From the NCBI GenBank assembly GCA_021770755.1, contig JAETQI010000012.1, positions 29,553 through 93,552 of the forward strand: a stretch of 64,000 bases of DNA, in the 5' to 3' direction. This document shows, one piece after another, positions 9,016 to 17,857 of the stretch. The notes below the pieces were generated by a model. It was not told the origin of the DNA. It searched no databases and was given only the letters and a program-made list of their open reading frames with translations. This stretch comes from Lachnospiraceae bacterium. GTDB lineage: Bacteria > Bacillota > Clostridia > Lachnospirales > Lachnospiraceae. The position numbers and the translations under genes were made by a program. Every line of letters begins with the position of its first letter. Position 1 is the first letter of the stretch.

Positions 9016-10021
9016 GGCGGAAACTTTGGAGATCGCACTGAACGATCTGCCTAAAAAGCTGGATGGCATTGACCAGATCGAGTATCTGATCATCAATGAC
9101 GGCAGCAAGGACAACACCGTGGAGGTGGCGAGAAACTGGGGCGTCCATCATGTGGTAAACTTCACGCAGAATAAAGGGCTGGCAAAAGGTTTCATGGCAG
9201 GGCTGGACGAGTGTCTGCGGCAAGGGGCGGACATCATCGTCAACACGGACGCGGACAACCAGTACTGTGCGGAGGACATACAGAAGCTGATCCAGCCGAT
9301 ACTAGACGGCAGGGCTGACTACGTAGTCGGGGCAAGGCCGATCGATGAGACGGAGCACTTCTCCCTGATCAAGAAAAAATTACAGCATCTGGGGAGCTGG
9401 GCAGTGCGGAAAGCATCCAACACGAACATTCCCGATGCGCCCAGCGGATTCCGCGCGCTGAGCCGCGAGGCGGCGATGCGCATCAATGTGGTCAACGATT
9501 ATACATACACGCTGGAGACGATCGTGCAGGCAGGGCGTGAAAAGCTTGCTATAACGAGCGTTCCGATCCGGACAAACTCCGAGCTGCGCCCTTCGAGGCT
9601 GTTCAAGAGCATCTGGAGCTATGTGAAGAAATCCATGGTGACGATCCTGCGGGCATATATGATGTACAAGCCCCTGAAATTCTTTACTTTCCTGATGATA
9701 CCGCCTGTGGCGGTCGGGCTTGCCTTTATCATCCGCTATTTTATCTATGTGGCGCTCGGTACCGCAAACGGACATGTTCAGTCCCTGATCCTGGCGTGCA
9801 CCTTGCTGATCATGGGGTTCGAGACTTTTACGATCGGTCTGGTCTCCGATGTGATCGCAGCGAACAGACGGCTCCTGCAGGACACGCAGTACCACACGCG
9901 CAGGGCAGAGTACGATGCGATATACGCACAGCTCAAGCTCGAGCAGGAACCGGTGCGGACATACCATGTTGTGAGCGAGAAGCCGCAGTATGAACAGGAG
10001 TATGAGAGTTCTGCTATCTAG
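8981..10021 (+). CDS. GT2 glycosyltransferase with two C-terminal membrane helices (GtrB/DPM1-like)
   Basis: Family 2 transferase: IIQIPCYNEAETL at the N-terminus, LIINDGSKDN, and the metal site INTDADNQY. The C-terminal part has two membrane helices (FLMIPPVAVGLAFIIRYFIYV and LILACTLLIMGFETFTIGLVS), the arrangement of GtrB/CsbB enzymes that transfer a sugar to polyprenyl phosphate. ATG 8981 follows AAAGGAGAAAG at a good distance; an ATG 36 bases earlier lacks one. Likely role: cytoplasmic synthesis of the lipid-linked donor used by the PMT-like transferases here. Confidence 0.88.
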   Translation: MKLIIQIPCYNEAETLEIALNDLPKKLDGIDQIEYLIINDGSKDNTVEVARNWGVHHVVNFTQNKGLAKGFMAGLDECLRQGADIIVNTDADNQYCAEDIQKLIQPILDGRADYVVGARPIDETEHFSLIKKKLQHLGSWAVRKASNTNIPDAPSGFRALSREAAMRINVVNDYTYTLETIVQAGREKLAITSVPIRTNSELRPSRLFKSIWSYVKKSMVTILRAYMMYKPLKFFTFLMIPPVAVGLAFIIRYFIYVALGTANGHVQSLILACTLLIMGFETFTIGLVSDVIAANRRLLQDTQYHTRRAEYDAIYAQLKLEQEPVRTYHVVSEKPQYEQEYESSAI

Positions 10022-10058
10022 CCAAAAGGCTTGATATAGATTTATAAATACGCACCTT

Positions 10059-10812
10059 GACAATTGCATACTTTACATTAGGAAAAATGTTGTAATGTAC
10101 ACTCCGAAAGGCTATAATGAAATCAAATGATTACAAAAGGCAGGGAGGGACAGCGATGTTAGGAAGACCGGCTCTCGGATATCAGAACTATGAGGAAGTC
10201 ATCACAGAAAACATTTTCTATATCGACAGATCACCAATTTTGAAGTCCGGAGAATATTTCGGAAAATGGTGCGGGGCTGGTTTGACGGAAGTGCGGAAAC
10301 GGTATACAACGATTTCATCAAGGCGCTGCTGCTGGACGACAAAAAGTATATGAACCGATACATGAACAAGGTTGCACTCATGACATTCAGCCATTTCGAT
10401 ACAGGAAACAAGCCGTCGGAATACACAGAACCGGAACGCTTCTATCATGGATTTGTGCTGGGACTGATGGTGGAATTGTCAGGCAGATATGCGATGACCT
10501 CGAATCGCGAGAGCGGTTTTGGTCGCTACGATGTGATGCTCGAACCGTTAAATGAAAAAGATGACGCGATCATCATGGAATTCAAGGTGCACGATCCCGA
10601 AGATGAAAGGACACTGGATGAGACTGTCCAGAATGCACTGAAACAGATCGAAGAAAAGCGCTACAGCGCTGCACTGGAGGCAAAGGGGATCGCACCTGGG
10701 CGGATCCGGAAATATGGGTTTGCGTTTCGGGGAAAGGAATGTAGGATCGGGTAAGGGATAAAGTGAATAATTGAATATTAGGGAAACTCCTGATGTAAAG
10801 TATGCAATTGTC
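10059..10812 (+). mobile_element. Inverted-repeat-bounded cassette carrying a decayed AAA/PD-(D/E)XK gene
   Basis: 25-base ends: left 10059-10083 (GACAATTGCATACTTT...), right 10788-10812 in inverse orientation, 24 of 25 matching. The same ends, slightly diverged, bound the Rpn gene at 12061-13187. Inside is only the broken nuclease gene. No target duplication could be recognised. The right end overlaps a terminator. No known insertion-sequence transposase is present, so mobilisation, if real, is in trans. Confidence 0.6.
10156..10754 (+). pseudogene. AAA-ATPase/PD-(D/E)XK nuclease family protein, internally deleted and frameshifted
   Basis: The start (LGRPALGYQNYEEVITENIFYID) matches the N-terminus of the common Clostridia AAA-ATPase proteins, and the end (TFSHFDTGNKPSE, FYHGFVLGL, then GFGRYDVML...IIMEFKVHD) is their C-terminal PD-(D/E)XK nuclease domain. 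The whole ATPase core of several hundred residues is missing and the two parts are in different frames (switch near 10240-10270). ATG 10156 follows GGAGGGACAGCG. This is a remnant; the nuclease domain could still be made from ATG 10266 but lacks a good ribosome site. Confidence 0.85.
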
Positions 10813-10845
10813 GATGGACAGCAGACTTTATGTTAGGAGTTTTTT
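10785..10845 (+). terminator. Terminator at cassette end that also holds the next gene's ribosome site
   Basis: Stem 10785-10801 pairs with 10825-10841 over 17 positions (three G-T wobbles), followed by TTTT. The 5' arm overlaps the right inverted repeat; the 3' arm contains TAGGAG, the only ribosome site for the GTG start at 10847. Read-through would therefore place the site inside a strong hairpin. Confidence 0.7.
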
Positions 10846-10846
10846 A

Positions 10847-12037
10847 GTGGATAAAATGGTGGATTATGGACGAAAGAAAAAGCTACTTATTACTGGATCG
10901 ACATTTCCAAGATGGCATGGGGATACGGAACCACGATTCATATTTGATTATGCAGATTCCATGGCAGAATATTATGATGTAACAGTTTTGGTTCCCGCTG
11001 CGCCTGGTGCGAAAGACAAGGAAAAGATGTCAAAAGTAAATGTGATAAGATATCATTATTTTCCAATACACAAATGGGAAACACTCTGTTATCCAGGTGC
11101 AATTGTCCCAAGGATAAAAGAGAAGAAAATAAGGATATTTTTAGTTCCGTTTTTATTTCTTTCCCTTTATTTTCGACTAAAAAAGATTCTTCCAGAATAT
11201 GATATCGTACATGCACACTGGCTGATTCCGCAGGGAATTGTGCAATCATTTTTTAAGGACAAGCCATATATTGTTACAGGGCATGGCGGAGATATATCTT
11301 CACTAAACAATGGCATTTTTAAGAGACTAAAAGAAAGGTGTTTGAGTAGAGCCAAAACAATTACTGTTGTATCTGAATTTAAACAAAAGGAACTTAATAA
11401 ATATTATCCGAGATATGAAAGTGAAATACTTTCTATGGGTGTTAATACCTTATTGTTTGACAGAAAAATAAACTATAGTTCTAATTATTTTAATCAGGGG
11501 AATAGGAAAGTTATTTTATATGTTGGAAGACTGGCAGAAATAAAAGGAGTAGAATATTTGATTCAAGCAATGAAACATGTGGGTGATACCATTTTAGTGA
11601 TTGTAGGTAATGGTCCAGAAAGAGAGCATTTAGAAGAGCTTGCGAAAACCTGTAATGTAGATGTTAAATTTCTGGGTAGTAAGTCGCATGAGGAATTGAA
11701 AATAATCTATGCATCTGCAGATGTGCTGGTAGTGCCATCGATTATTGATCACAAAGGTGCACAGGAAGGACTGCCAACAGTAATTTTGGAAGCAATGGCA
11801 TCTGAACTTCCTGTGATAGCAACAAAAACTGGTGGTATACCACAATTAATTCAAGATGGTGTAAATGGACTGCTTTGTGAAGAGCGATGTGTCTGGCAGT
11901 TAACAGATAATATTTGCAGTTTACTAAATGATCATGATCTGTATGAAAAAATTGCTGCAAACGGGAAAGAGACAATAAAGGAATATGACTATAGAAATAT
12001 TGCCCAAAAGTACCACGATATATTAGAAAACTATTAA
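10847..12037 (+). CDS. GT4 (GT-B fold) glycosyltransferase
   Basis: About 396 residues. N-domain: LLITGSTFPRWHGDTEPRF and a TGHGGD loop; C-domain: VGRLAEIKGVEYLI, VIVGNGPE, and the retaining-transferase EX7E motif in EGLPTVILE. These place it in GT4, transferring a sugar from a nucleotide donor at the cytoplasmic face. Start GTG 10847 is chosen from TAGGAG seven bases upstream; ATG 10856 is the alternative. It is the first gene of the AT-rich glycan block, separated from the upstream operon by the decayed cassette. Confidence 0.88.
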   Translation: MDKMVDYGRKKKLLITGSTFPRWHGDTEPRFIFDYADSMAEYYDVTVLVPAAPGAKDKEKMSKVNVIRYHYFPIHKWETLCYPGAIVPRIKEKKIRIFLVPFLFLSLYFRLKKILPEYDIVHAHWLIPQGIVQSFFKDKPYIVTGHGGDISSLNNGIFKRLKERCLSRAKTITVVSEFKQKELNKYYPRYESEILSMGVNTLLFDRKINYSSNYFNQGNRKVILYVGRLAEIKGVEYLIQAMKHVGDTILVIVGNGPEREHLEELAKTCNVDVKFLGSKSHEELKIIYASADVLVVPSIIDHKGAQEGLPTVILEAMASELPVIATKTGGIPQLIQDGVNGLLCEERCVWQLTDNICSLLNDHDLYEKIAANGKETIKEYDYRNIAQKYHDILENY

Positions 12038-12096
12038 ATTTTGTACTCTTGTACGTACCTTGACAATTTCATACTTTACATTAGATTGAAAAACTC

Positions 12097-12126
12097 TTTA
12101 CGGACAAATCGAACATATGATACAAT
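12097..12126 (+). promoter_or_regulatory. Candidate promoter of first Rpn gene
   Basis: TTTACG, 18-base spacer, TACAAT. The same arrangement (TTTACA, 18, TACGAT) precedes the Rpn paralogue at 30418, which supports a conserved promoter carried by the cassette. Confidence 0.55.
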
Positions 12127-12160
12127 TATTCCTGACAAACAAGAGAGGAGAAAGAGTCAT

Positions 12161-13111
12161 ATGGGAGATATTGACATCAGTGTCAAAAATTTTATTAAAA
12201 TCAATTCTGTATTTGCACAGTTGTTTGAAAAAGGCGTCTACCATGGAACAGCCCACATAGATAGTGGCAGCTTAAAGGAACTGGATGCCGCAAATCAGGA
12301 CATGATAGATCGCAGTGATGGAACTTATGAATTGATGGAAAGATTCAGGGACGCCGAAAAAGTGACAATGCTCTTTAAGGATAATGCAGCGTTTCAGATT
12401 ATTTTGGGAGTGGAGGGACAGACGGAAGTACATTATTACATGCCGGTAAGGTGCATGGAGCTTGACGCAGTGACGTATTCTGCCCAGTGTAGGAAAATAT
12501 CCCAGAGGGCAAAGGAAAATAAAACACTGAAAAAGTATGCGGACGGCGTGCCAAAGGGCACTAAGATCGTGCCGGTAGTGACGCTCGTATTCTACACAGG
12601 AAGCCAGCCGTGGAATGGTCCCAGAAGCCTGTATGACATGCTGGATGTTCCAGAGGACATGAAAGGCTGGATGCTCCAGGCAACACCGGATTATCAGATG
12701 AACCTGATTGATGCAAGACACATGACAAAGGAGCAGATTAATGAATTTGAAGGTGATCTGAAATCATTTCTGCTGATGTTGCAGGATCATTACGATGAGG
12801 AGCAGCTTAAAACAGCCCTTGCAATACACCGGGAAACATGGTATGCTCTTAGTAAAATCAAAAATGACAAAAGATACGCGGAATATATAGACAAGGTATC
12901 TGATAAGGAACTGGAAGGAGGTATATATATGGATGCGACACTGGATTATATCGAAAAGCGTGGAGCAAAGCGTGGAGCAGGGTTGGTTGTAGAACTGTAT
13001 CGGTTACTTGTTAATGACGGACGGACGGATGAATGGAATGAAGCCATAAGGGACGAGGATAGAATGATCGGTCTGCTTAAAGAGTATTCCCTGCTTGAAG
13101 ACGATATGTGA
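12161..13111 (+). CDS. Rpn family recombination-promoting nuclease/putative transposase (copy 1)
   Basis: 316 residues of the Rpn/PDDEXK transposase family: FVKINSVFAQLFEKGVY-like opening, the nuclease core in VTMLFKDNAAFQIILGVEGQTEVHYYMPVR, and VVTLVFYTGSQPW typical of the family. ATG 12161 follows GAGAGGAG. It is highly similar along its length to the copy at 30418. Compared with that copy the C-terminal KRGE repeat is reduced to one EKRG and one AKRG unit. Known for the family (E. coli RpnA): DNase activity and RecA-independent recombination; activity here is untested. Confidence 0.92.
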   Translation: MGDIDISVKNFIKINSVFAQLFEKGVYHGTAHIDSGSLKELDAANQDMIDRSDGTYELMERFRDAEKVTMLFKDNAAFQIILGVEGQTEVHYYMPVRCMELDAVTYSAQCRKISQRAKENKTLKKYADGVPKGTKIVPVVTLVFYTGSQPWNGPRSLYDMLDVPEDMKGWMLQATPDYQMNLIDARHMTKEQINEFEGDLKSFLLMLQDHYDEEQLKTALAIHRETWYALSKIKNDKRYAEYIDKVSDKELEGGIYMDATLDYIEKRGAKRGAGLVVELYRLLVNDGRTDEWNEAIRDEDRMIGLLKEYSLLEDDM

Positions 13112-13160
13112 TGCTGTGGCAGGGAATCAACTGTAAAAATTGAATAGTATATATATATAA

Positions 13161-13206
13161 AATCTGATGCAAAGTATGGAATTGTCATAGCTGCATCAGA
13201 TTTTTT
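13161..13206 (+). terminator. Terminator at right end of first Rpn cassette
   Basis: AATCTGATGCA (13161-13171) pairs perfectly with TGCATCAGATT (13192-13202), followed by TTTT. The 5' arm is the inner end of the right inverted repeat, the same design as at 10785-10845. Confidence 0.75.
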
Positions 13207-13264
13207 GTTTTATTTTCGCGATGAGATCAATTGTATGGTGAATCAGATTGGAGGAATTACATAG

Positions 13265-14044
13265 ATGGATAAAATTCCAAAGAAAATACATTTTTGCTGG
13301 TTGGGTGGTGAAGATTATCCAGAACTGATTCAGAAATGTATCAATTCATGGAAAGAAAAATTGCCAGATTATGAAATAAAGTGTTGGAATACAGAGAATT
13401 TTGATGTGAATATCTGTCAGTATACGAGAGAGGCGTTTCAGGTAAAAAAATATGCTTTTGTGAGTGATTATATCAGACTCTATGCGTTATACCATGAAGG
13501 GGGAATCTATCTGGATACCGATATAGAGGTGCTAAAAAAATTTGATGATTTATTGGAAAATAAAGCGTTTACAGGGTATGAAAAAAATAATTCTGCAGTG
13601 GCGACATGGTTGTTTGGAAGCGTAAAAGAAAATCCGATATTTAAAGAGTTTTTAGCATATTATGATGACCGACCGTTTATTCTGCAAGATGATACATATG
13701 ATCTGACACCGAATCCCATTCCAATAACGGAGATCTGCGTGAAACATGGACTGGAGTTAAATGGAAATAGACAGCAGCTCGACTATATTACCATATATCC
13801 AAAGGATTACTTCTGTCCATATAACCGGGCAACGGAAGAGTTAAACATCACAGAGAATACATATACTATTCATTATTTTAATGGTTCATGGATATCTGAG
13901 GAAAAAAGGAAAATCATCGCGAAAAGAAAACAGGTCGTAAAGAAGTATGGTAAGCTGGCAGGATATATTTATTATGGATTCGGTGTGATTAAAAGTGATG
14001 GAGTGATGCAGTTTATAAAAGAATTGAAGCATGCTTTTCAATAG
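13265..14044 (+). CDS. GT32 glycosyltransferase (OCH1/capsular type)
   Basis: 259 residues with the family opening IPKKIHFCWLGG, the helix DYIRLYALYHEGGIY and the metal/donor DXD motif LDTD at about residues 83-86. Cytoplasmic enzyme that adds a hexose to a lipid-linked glycan. AGGAATTACATAG lies before the ATG. Base composition is AT-rich like the rest of the block. Donor and acceptor cannot be read from sequence. Confidence 0.9.
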   Translation: MDKIPKKIHFCWLGGEDYPELIQKCINSWKEKLPDYEIKCWNTENFDVNICQYTREAFQVKKYAFVSDYIRLYALYHEGGIYLDTDIEVLKKFDDLLENKAFTGYEKNNSAVATWLFGSVKENPIFKEFLAYYDDRPFILQDDTYDLTPNPIPITEICVKHGLELNGNRQQLDYITIYPKDYFCPYNRATEELNITENTYTIHYFNGSWISEEKRKIIAKRKQVVKKYGKLAGYIYYGFGVIKSDGVMQFIKELKHAFQ

Positions 14045-14070
14045 AAAAAGAAATGAGAGATAATATTACT

Positions 14071-15129
14071 ATGAAGATTATTTTCGTTACAAAACATAAG
14101 ATATATTTAGATGTTTTAAAGGGAGGAGAAATTGCTAGCAAAGCAAATTATGATGCGTTAGCAGAGATTTGTGGAGAACAAAATATAGAACTTCTGGAAA
14201 TAAAGGAAAAAGGAAATTTGTTTGGTAAATATATTCAATATTTATTTAAAAGAGATGGATATGATAAAGCTGAGGAACGCAGGTTAAGTCAGTATATTAA
14301 TGATAAATCAGCAGATATTGTTTTTTTTGATGGAAGTTGGTTTGGCGGGTTGATATATAAACTTAATGTAAATAGTAAAAAGATCGTATTCTTGCATAAT
14401 GTGGAAAAAAAATATTCACTTGATCGCATGAAACGAAATATGTTGACTGCAATAAAATATAGGTCAGTAGCCTTTAATGAAAAACAAATTATATCAAAAG
14501 CTGATTATGTATTTGTATTGAATCAACGTGATAATCAGTTGATTAAAAAATATTATCAAAGAGAATGTGATTTATTTCTGCCAATTGCCTTGAAAGATAC
14601 GTATTGTGCTAAGACACAGGAAATAGAAATTTATGGAAAAAAGAGTTTATTGTTTGTGGGATCTTATTTTCAACCCAATGTAAATGGAATTATCTGGTTT
14701 ATACAGGAGGTGTTGCCTAAAGTTGATTGTAGACTTGTAATTATTGGAAAAAATATGGAAAAAATAAAATATTTGGAAAATGAGAATATTATTGTGGCGG
14801 GAACAGTGAAAAATACAGCAGAGTATTATAATTGTGCTGACGCGGTGGTTATGCCTATTTTTTCTGGTGGCGGAATGAAAGTTAAGACAGCAGAGGCAAT
14901 GATGTATGGAAAAAAGATATTAGGGACACAGGAGGCATTAACGGGATACTGTGACGAAAAGGTTGAGGGTATACGTGAATGTAATACTGTTGAAGAATTT
15001 GTAGACGCAATAAAAAACTTGGACGATCAAAAGTATAAACAAAATATAAGGCGTTACTTTTTAGATAGTTTTTCATATGAAATTAATAAGAAACGATTAG
15101 GAGATTTTTTTCATGAGTGTATATCATGA
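14071..15129 (+). CDS. GT4-like glycosyltransferase
   Basis: GT-B protein of about 352 residues. The N-domain is divergent (MKIIFVTKHKIYLDVLKGGEIAS); the C-domain shows FVGSYFQPNVNGIIWF, VIIGKN and PIFSGGGMKVKTAEAM, the donor-binding face of GT4 enzymes. ATG 14071 is preferred to ATG 14053 because GAGAG precedes it and the family begins at MKII. It overlaps the start of the next gene by 17 bases. Confidence 0.83.
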   Translation: MKIIFVTKHKIYLDVLKGGEIASKANYDALAEICGEQNIELLEIKEKGNLFGKYIQYLFKRDGYDKAEERRLSQYINDKSADIVFFDGSWFGGLIYKLNVNSKKIVFLHNVEKKYSLDRMKRNMLTAIKYRSVAFNEKQIISKADYVFVLNQRDNQLIKKYYQRECDLFLPIALKDTYCAKTQEIEIYGKKSLLFVGSYFQPNVNGIIWFIQEVLPKVDCRLVIIGKNMEKIKYLENENIIVAGTVKNTAEYYNCADAVVMPIFSGGGMKVKTAEAMMYGKKILGTQEALTGYCDEKVEGIRECNTVEEFVDAIKNLDDQKYKQNIRRYFLDSFSYEINKKRLGDFFHECIS

Positions 15130-16096
15130 TGTTAAGGATAAAATTTTAACAATATCAATCGCAGCATATAATGTTGAGCAGTATATTTCTAAGGCAATTG
15201 AAACTTGTATATTAAAGTCGGAAAATAAAAATTGTATAGAAGTTATAGTTGTTAATGATGGTTCAAATGATAGAACTAGCCAGATTGCGCATTCGTATGA
15301 GGTAAAATATCCTCAAATTGTTACGGTTATAGACAAAGAAAATGGTGGATACGGTTCAACAATAAATTGTTCGTTAAGATATGCTCACGGAAAATATTTC
15401 AGATTGTTGGATGGAGATGACTGGTTTGCCACTGATACATTGGATGTATTAGTTTCTGAGCTGAAACAATGCGAAGAGGACATTGTCTTTACAGATTCTC
15501 TTTGTGATTATGGAAAAAAGAAAAAGATTACAAAGATTGAATTACCGATAGGAAAAACTATTAAAATAGATGATATCAGTGAAAAAACAAATTTTCAAAT
15601 GCAAAACATGACATATAAAACAAGTATTCTCAAAAATAGTAATATTGTTATATCAGAAAAATGTTTTTACACTGATATGGAATTTGTAATAATGCCATTA
15701 CCTTATGTGAAAAATATTCGATATCTGGATAAGGTTTTATATGTGTACAGATTGAATGTTCCCACGCAAAGTGTCAGTATCAATGGAATAAAGAAGCATT
15801 ATAAAGATTCTCAAAAGGTACTTTATAAGCTGTTGGCTAATGTTGGTCTGTCAAAGTCACCATTATATCAATATCAAATAGCTTTATTTGCGAAAAAGGT
15901 AATAGGAAATTATTTGATTGCTGATGATTATAAGAATGTGAAAGAAGATATTAGAAAAATAGATATTGATATATTAAAAACAGACAGGTTAGTTTATCGG
16001 TTTATGAAAAATAAAACAATATGGTGCCTGCGTAAGAGTGATTATAAATTATCGTATATAGTAAAATTAATATATGTGTTGGTAAATAGACGATGA
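15113..16096 (+). CDS. GT2 glycosyltransferase
   Basis: 327 residues. LTISIAAYNVEQYISKAIET, VIVVNDGSNDRT and the metal motif RLLDGDDWF identify a GT-A family 2 transferase. Both ends overlap neighbours (start inside the preceding gene, ATGA overlap with the following membrane protein), so translation is coupled. It lacks membrane helices, unlike the GtrB-like gene at 8981, and most likely extends the repeat unit in the cytoplasm. Confidence 0.9.
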   Translation: MSVYHDVKDKILTISIAAYNVEQYISKAIETCILKSENKNCIEVIVVNDGSNDRTSQIAHSYEVKYPQIVTVIDKENGGYGSTINCSLRYAHGKYFRLLDGDDWFATDTLDVLVSELKQCEEDIVFTDSLCDYGKKKKITKIELPIGKTIKIDDISEKTNFQMQNMTYKTSILKNSNIVISEKCFYTDMEFVIMPLPYVKNIRYLDKVLYVYRLNVPTQSVSINGIKKHYKDSQKVLYKLLANVGLSKSPLYQYQIALFAKKVIGNYLIADDYKNVKEDIRKIDIDILKTDRLVYRFMKNKTIWCLRKSDYKLSYIVKLIYVLVNRR

Positions 16097-17808
16097 AAAT
16101 TGAGGGAAATGTTGTCAAAAAGAAACGTATTTGGGTATTTTGCTTAATGCTGATTATCATACATTCATATGGATTTACAAAACGATATATTCCATGGTTT
16201 ACAGATGAAATAGGATATTGGGCATCAGCCGCTCTGATGAAAGGATATAATTGGAGAGAGGTAATGAGCACGGGAGGATACTATGGTTATGGCTATGGGA
16301 TAATACTGTCTTTGATAATTAATATTTCAAATATTCATATAAGGTTTCATTGTGCTCAACTTATTAATATAGCTTTAGTAGTTATTACATATTTTTTGCT
16401 GGTTCGTATTATTTGTAGAATATTTGAAACAAGTACAGAAAGTACAGAAGGTATTTGTTTTGTATGTATGTGTTATCCGTACATTCAAGTATATACACAT
16501 CTATCAATGGCAGAAATAGCATTGACTTGCATTTATGTCATATCAGTTTATGCTTTATTACGATTTAGTGAGAAGAGAACAATTAAATGGAGTATAGTAA
16601 TAGGAATATGTGTGTTTGCAATGTTTAGCATTCATTTAAGATCTCTGGTAACATTGTTCAGTTTATTAATAATATTATTAATATCGTTAATAGCTGAAAA
16701 AAATAAAAAGAATAAAATTAATATTTTGGTAGGAATTTTAATTTCAATTATTGCATTGGTAGTGGTTTGGAAGATAAAAGATTATGTAGTTGAGAACTTA
16801 TATACAGTGACGACAAGTGGAAATCAAGAGTTGGAACCAAATAAAGGAAATAGTAGTTTTTCAGCGTATATTTGGATGTTATCTAATATTTTTAAGTTTG
16901 ATTTTTGGAAGTTAATTATTAAATCTTTGGAGGGAAAATTTTTTTATTCATTGGTAGCATCGTTTACTTTAACGTTTATTGGTTCAATATGGATCTTAAA
17001 GTGTTTATTAAATAGTAGTACGATTCGAAAACCAGTTTTGTTATATATCTTTTTTAGTTATTGGGGAGAAGTTATATTAACGATTATTACCATGTTTAAT
17101 GTCGGACGTTTTGATAATTTGATGTATGGGAGGTATTCTGAGGCGTTTATATTGCCCATATTATGCATAGGAATATATTTGCTGTGTAATGGCGTATATA
17201 GAATGAAAAATTGTATAATTTATATAATGTTAATGCTACTTCTTAGCATAGATTTGTTTCAGTTTATTCAAATGAATGAATTTAAACCTTCTTTGGATAT
17301 GGCAATTTGTTCTGTATCAGGTTGGAATATCACAAATATATCAGATATAGAAATATTTTATGTTTTAGGAGTGGTTTTAATTGTCACTGTTGTAACAATC
17401 TTGCTTTGTGTTTTGGGAAAGCAAACACGAAAAGGAACAATGCTTTTTTTGGTATTTGTATGGCTTTTTGTGGGACAAAACTGTTTAAAGCAGAATGTTT
17501 ATAATGGATATTGGACGGCTGATAGGTTAGAAGAAACAACTATAGCAATTGAAGACCAAAATAAAAAAATGTATTATTTACTGCCTGAGGAAACAAATGA
17601 CATGGGTAGTGCAGCATGGAGGGACATGTTGTTTTTGCAGTATATGCTTGTCGATAAAATTATCAATGTAATTGATGAAAGTGAAATAAATAGAGTGGGG
17701 GATGATGAAATGCTGATAATCGAAAAGAATATATCAGGATATGAACAATATGTCGACCAGAATAAGATATTTTATGAAAATGAATTATTTGTGATAATGA
17801 TGAAGTAG
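16093..17808 (+). CDS. Polytopic membrane protein, PMT/ArnT-like glycosyltransferase
   Basis: 571 residues with about a dozen helices. WFTDEIGYWASAALMKGYNW and GGYYGYGYGIIL match the first-loop region of the protein at 5308 (LPDEFGYW..., YYSYGYSVIL), so the two are paralogues despite very different base composition. The DE pair is the expected catalytic/donor site of lipid-phosphate-dependent transferases. A soluble extracellular C-terminal part starts near residue 480. Probably transfers a polyprenyl-linked sugar onto the exported glycan. Confidence 0.72.
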   Translation: MKIEGNVVKKKRIWVFCLMLIIIHSYGFTKRYIPWFTDEIGYWASAALMKGYNWREVMSTGGYYGYGYGIILSLIINISNIHIRFHCAQLINIALVVITYFLLVRIICRIFETSTESTEGICFVCMCYPYIQVYTHLSMAEIALTCIYVISVYALLRFSEKRTIKWSIVIGICVFAMFSIHLRSLVTLFSLLIILLISLIAEKNKKNKINILVGILISIIALVVVWKIKDYVVENLYTVTTSGNQELEPNKGNSSFSAYIWMLSNIFKFDFWKLIIKSLEGKFFYSLVASFTLTFIGSIWILKCLLNSSTIRKPVLLYIFFSYWGEVILTIITMFNVGRFDNLMYGRYSEAFILPILCIGIYLLCNGVYRMKNCIIYIMLMLLLSIDLFQFIQMNEFKPSLDMAICSVSGWNITNISDIEIFYVLGVVLIVTVVTILLCVLGKQTRKGTMLFLVFVWLFVGQNCLKQNVYNGYWTADRLEETTIAIEDQNKKMYYLLPEETNDMGSAAWRDMLFLQYMLVDKIINVIDESEINRVGDDEMLIIEKNISGYEQYVDQNKIFYENELFVIMMK

Positions 17809-17857
17809 GTAGAAATAGTAAAAATAGTATATTTATTATAGTAGGTGAAGTACGGAT

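Larger units (their letters stand above)
12061..13187 (+). mobile_element. Inverted-repeat-bounded cassette carrying an intact Rpn-type nuclease gene
   Basis: Ends: left 12061-12087 (TGACAATTTCATACTTT...), right 13161-13187 inverted, 24 of 27 matching. They are closely similar to the ends of the 10059-10812 cassette although the cargo differs. Content: promoter, one Rpn gene, terminator. It interrupts the glycan locus between a GT4 and a GT32 gene. Confidence 0.6.

Noticed and set aside
10059..13187. Classical insertion sequence with transposase
   Set aside because: No DDE, HUH or serine recombinase gene is present and no target duplication was found; kept only as inverted-repeat cassettes.
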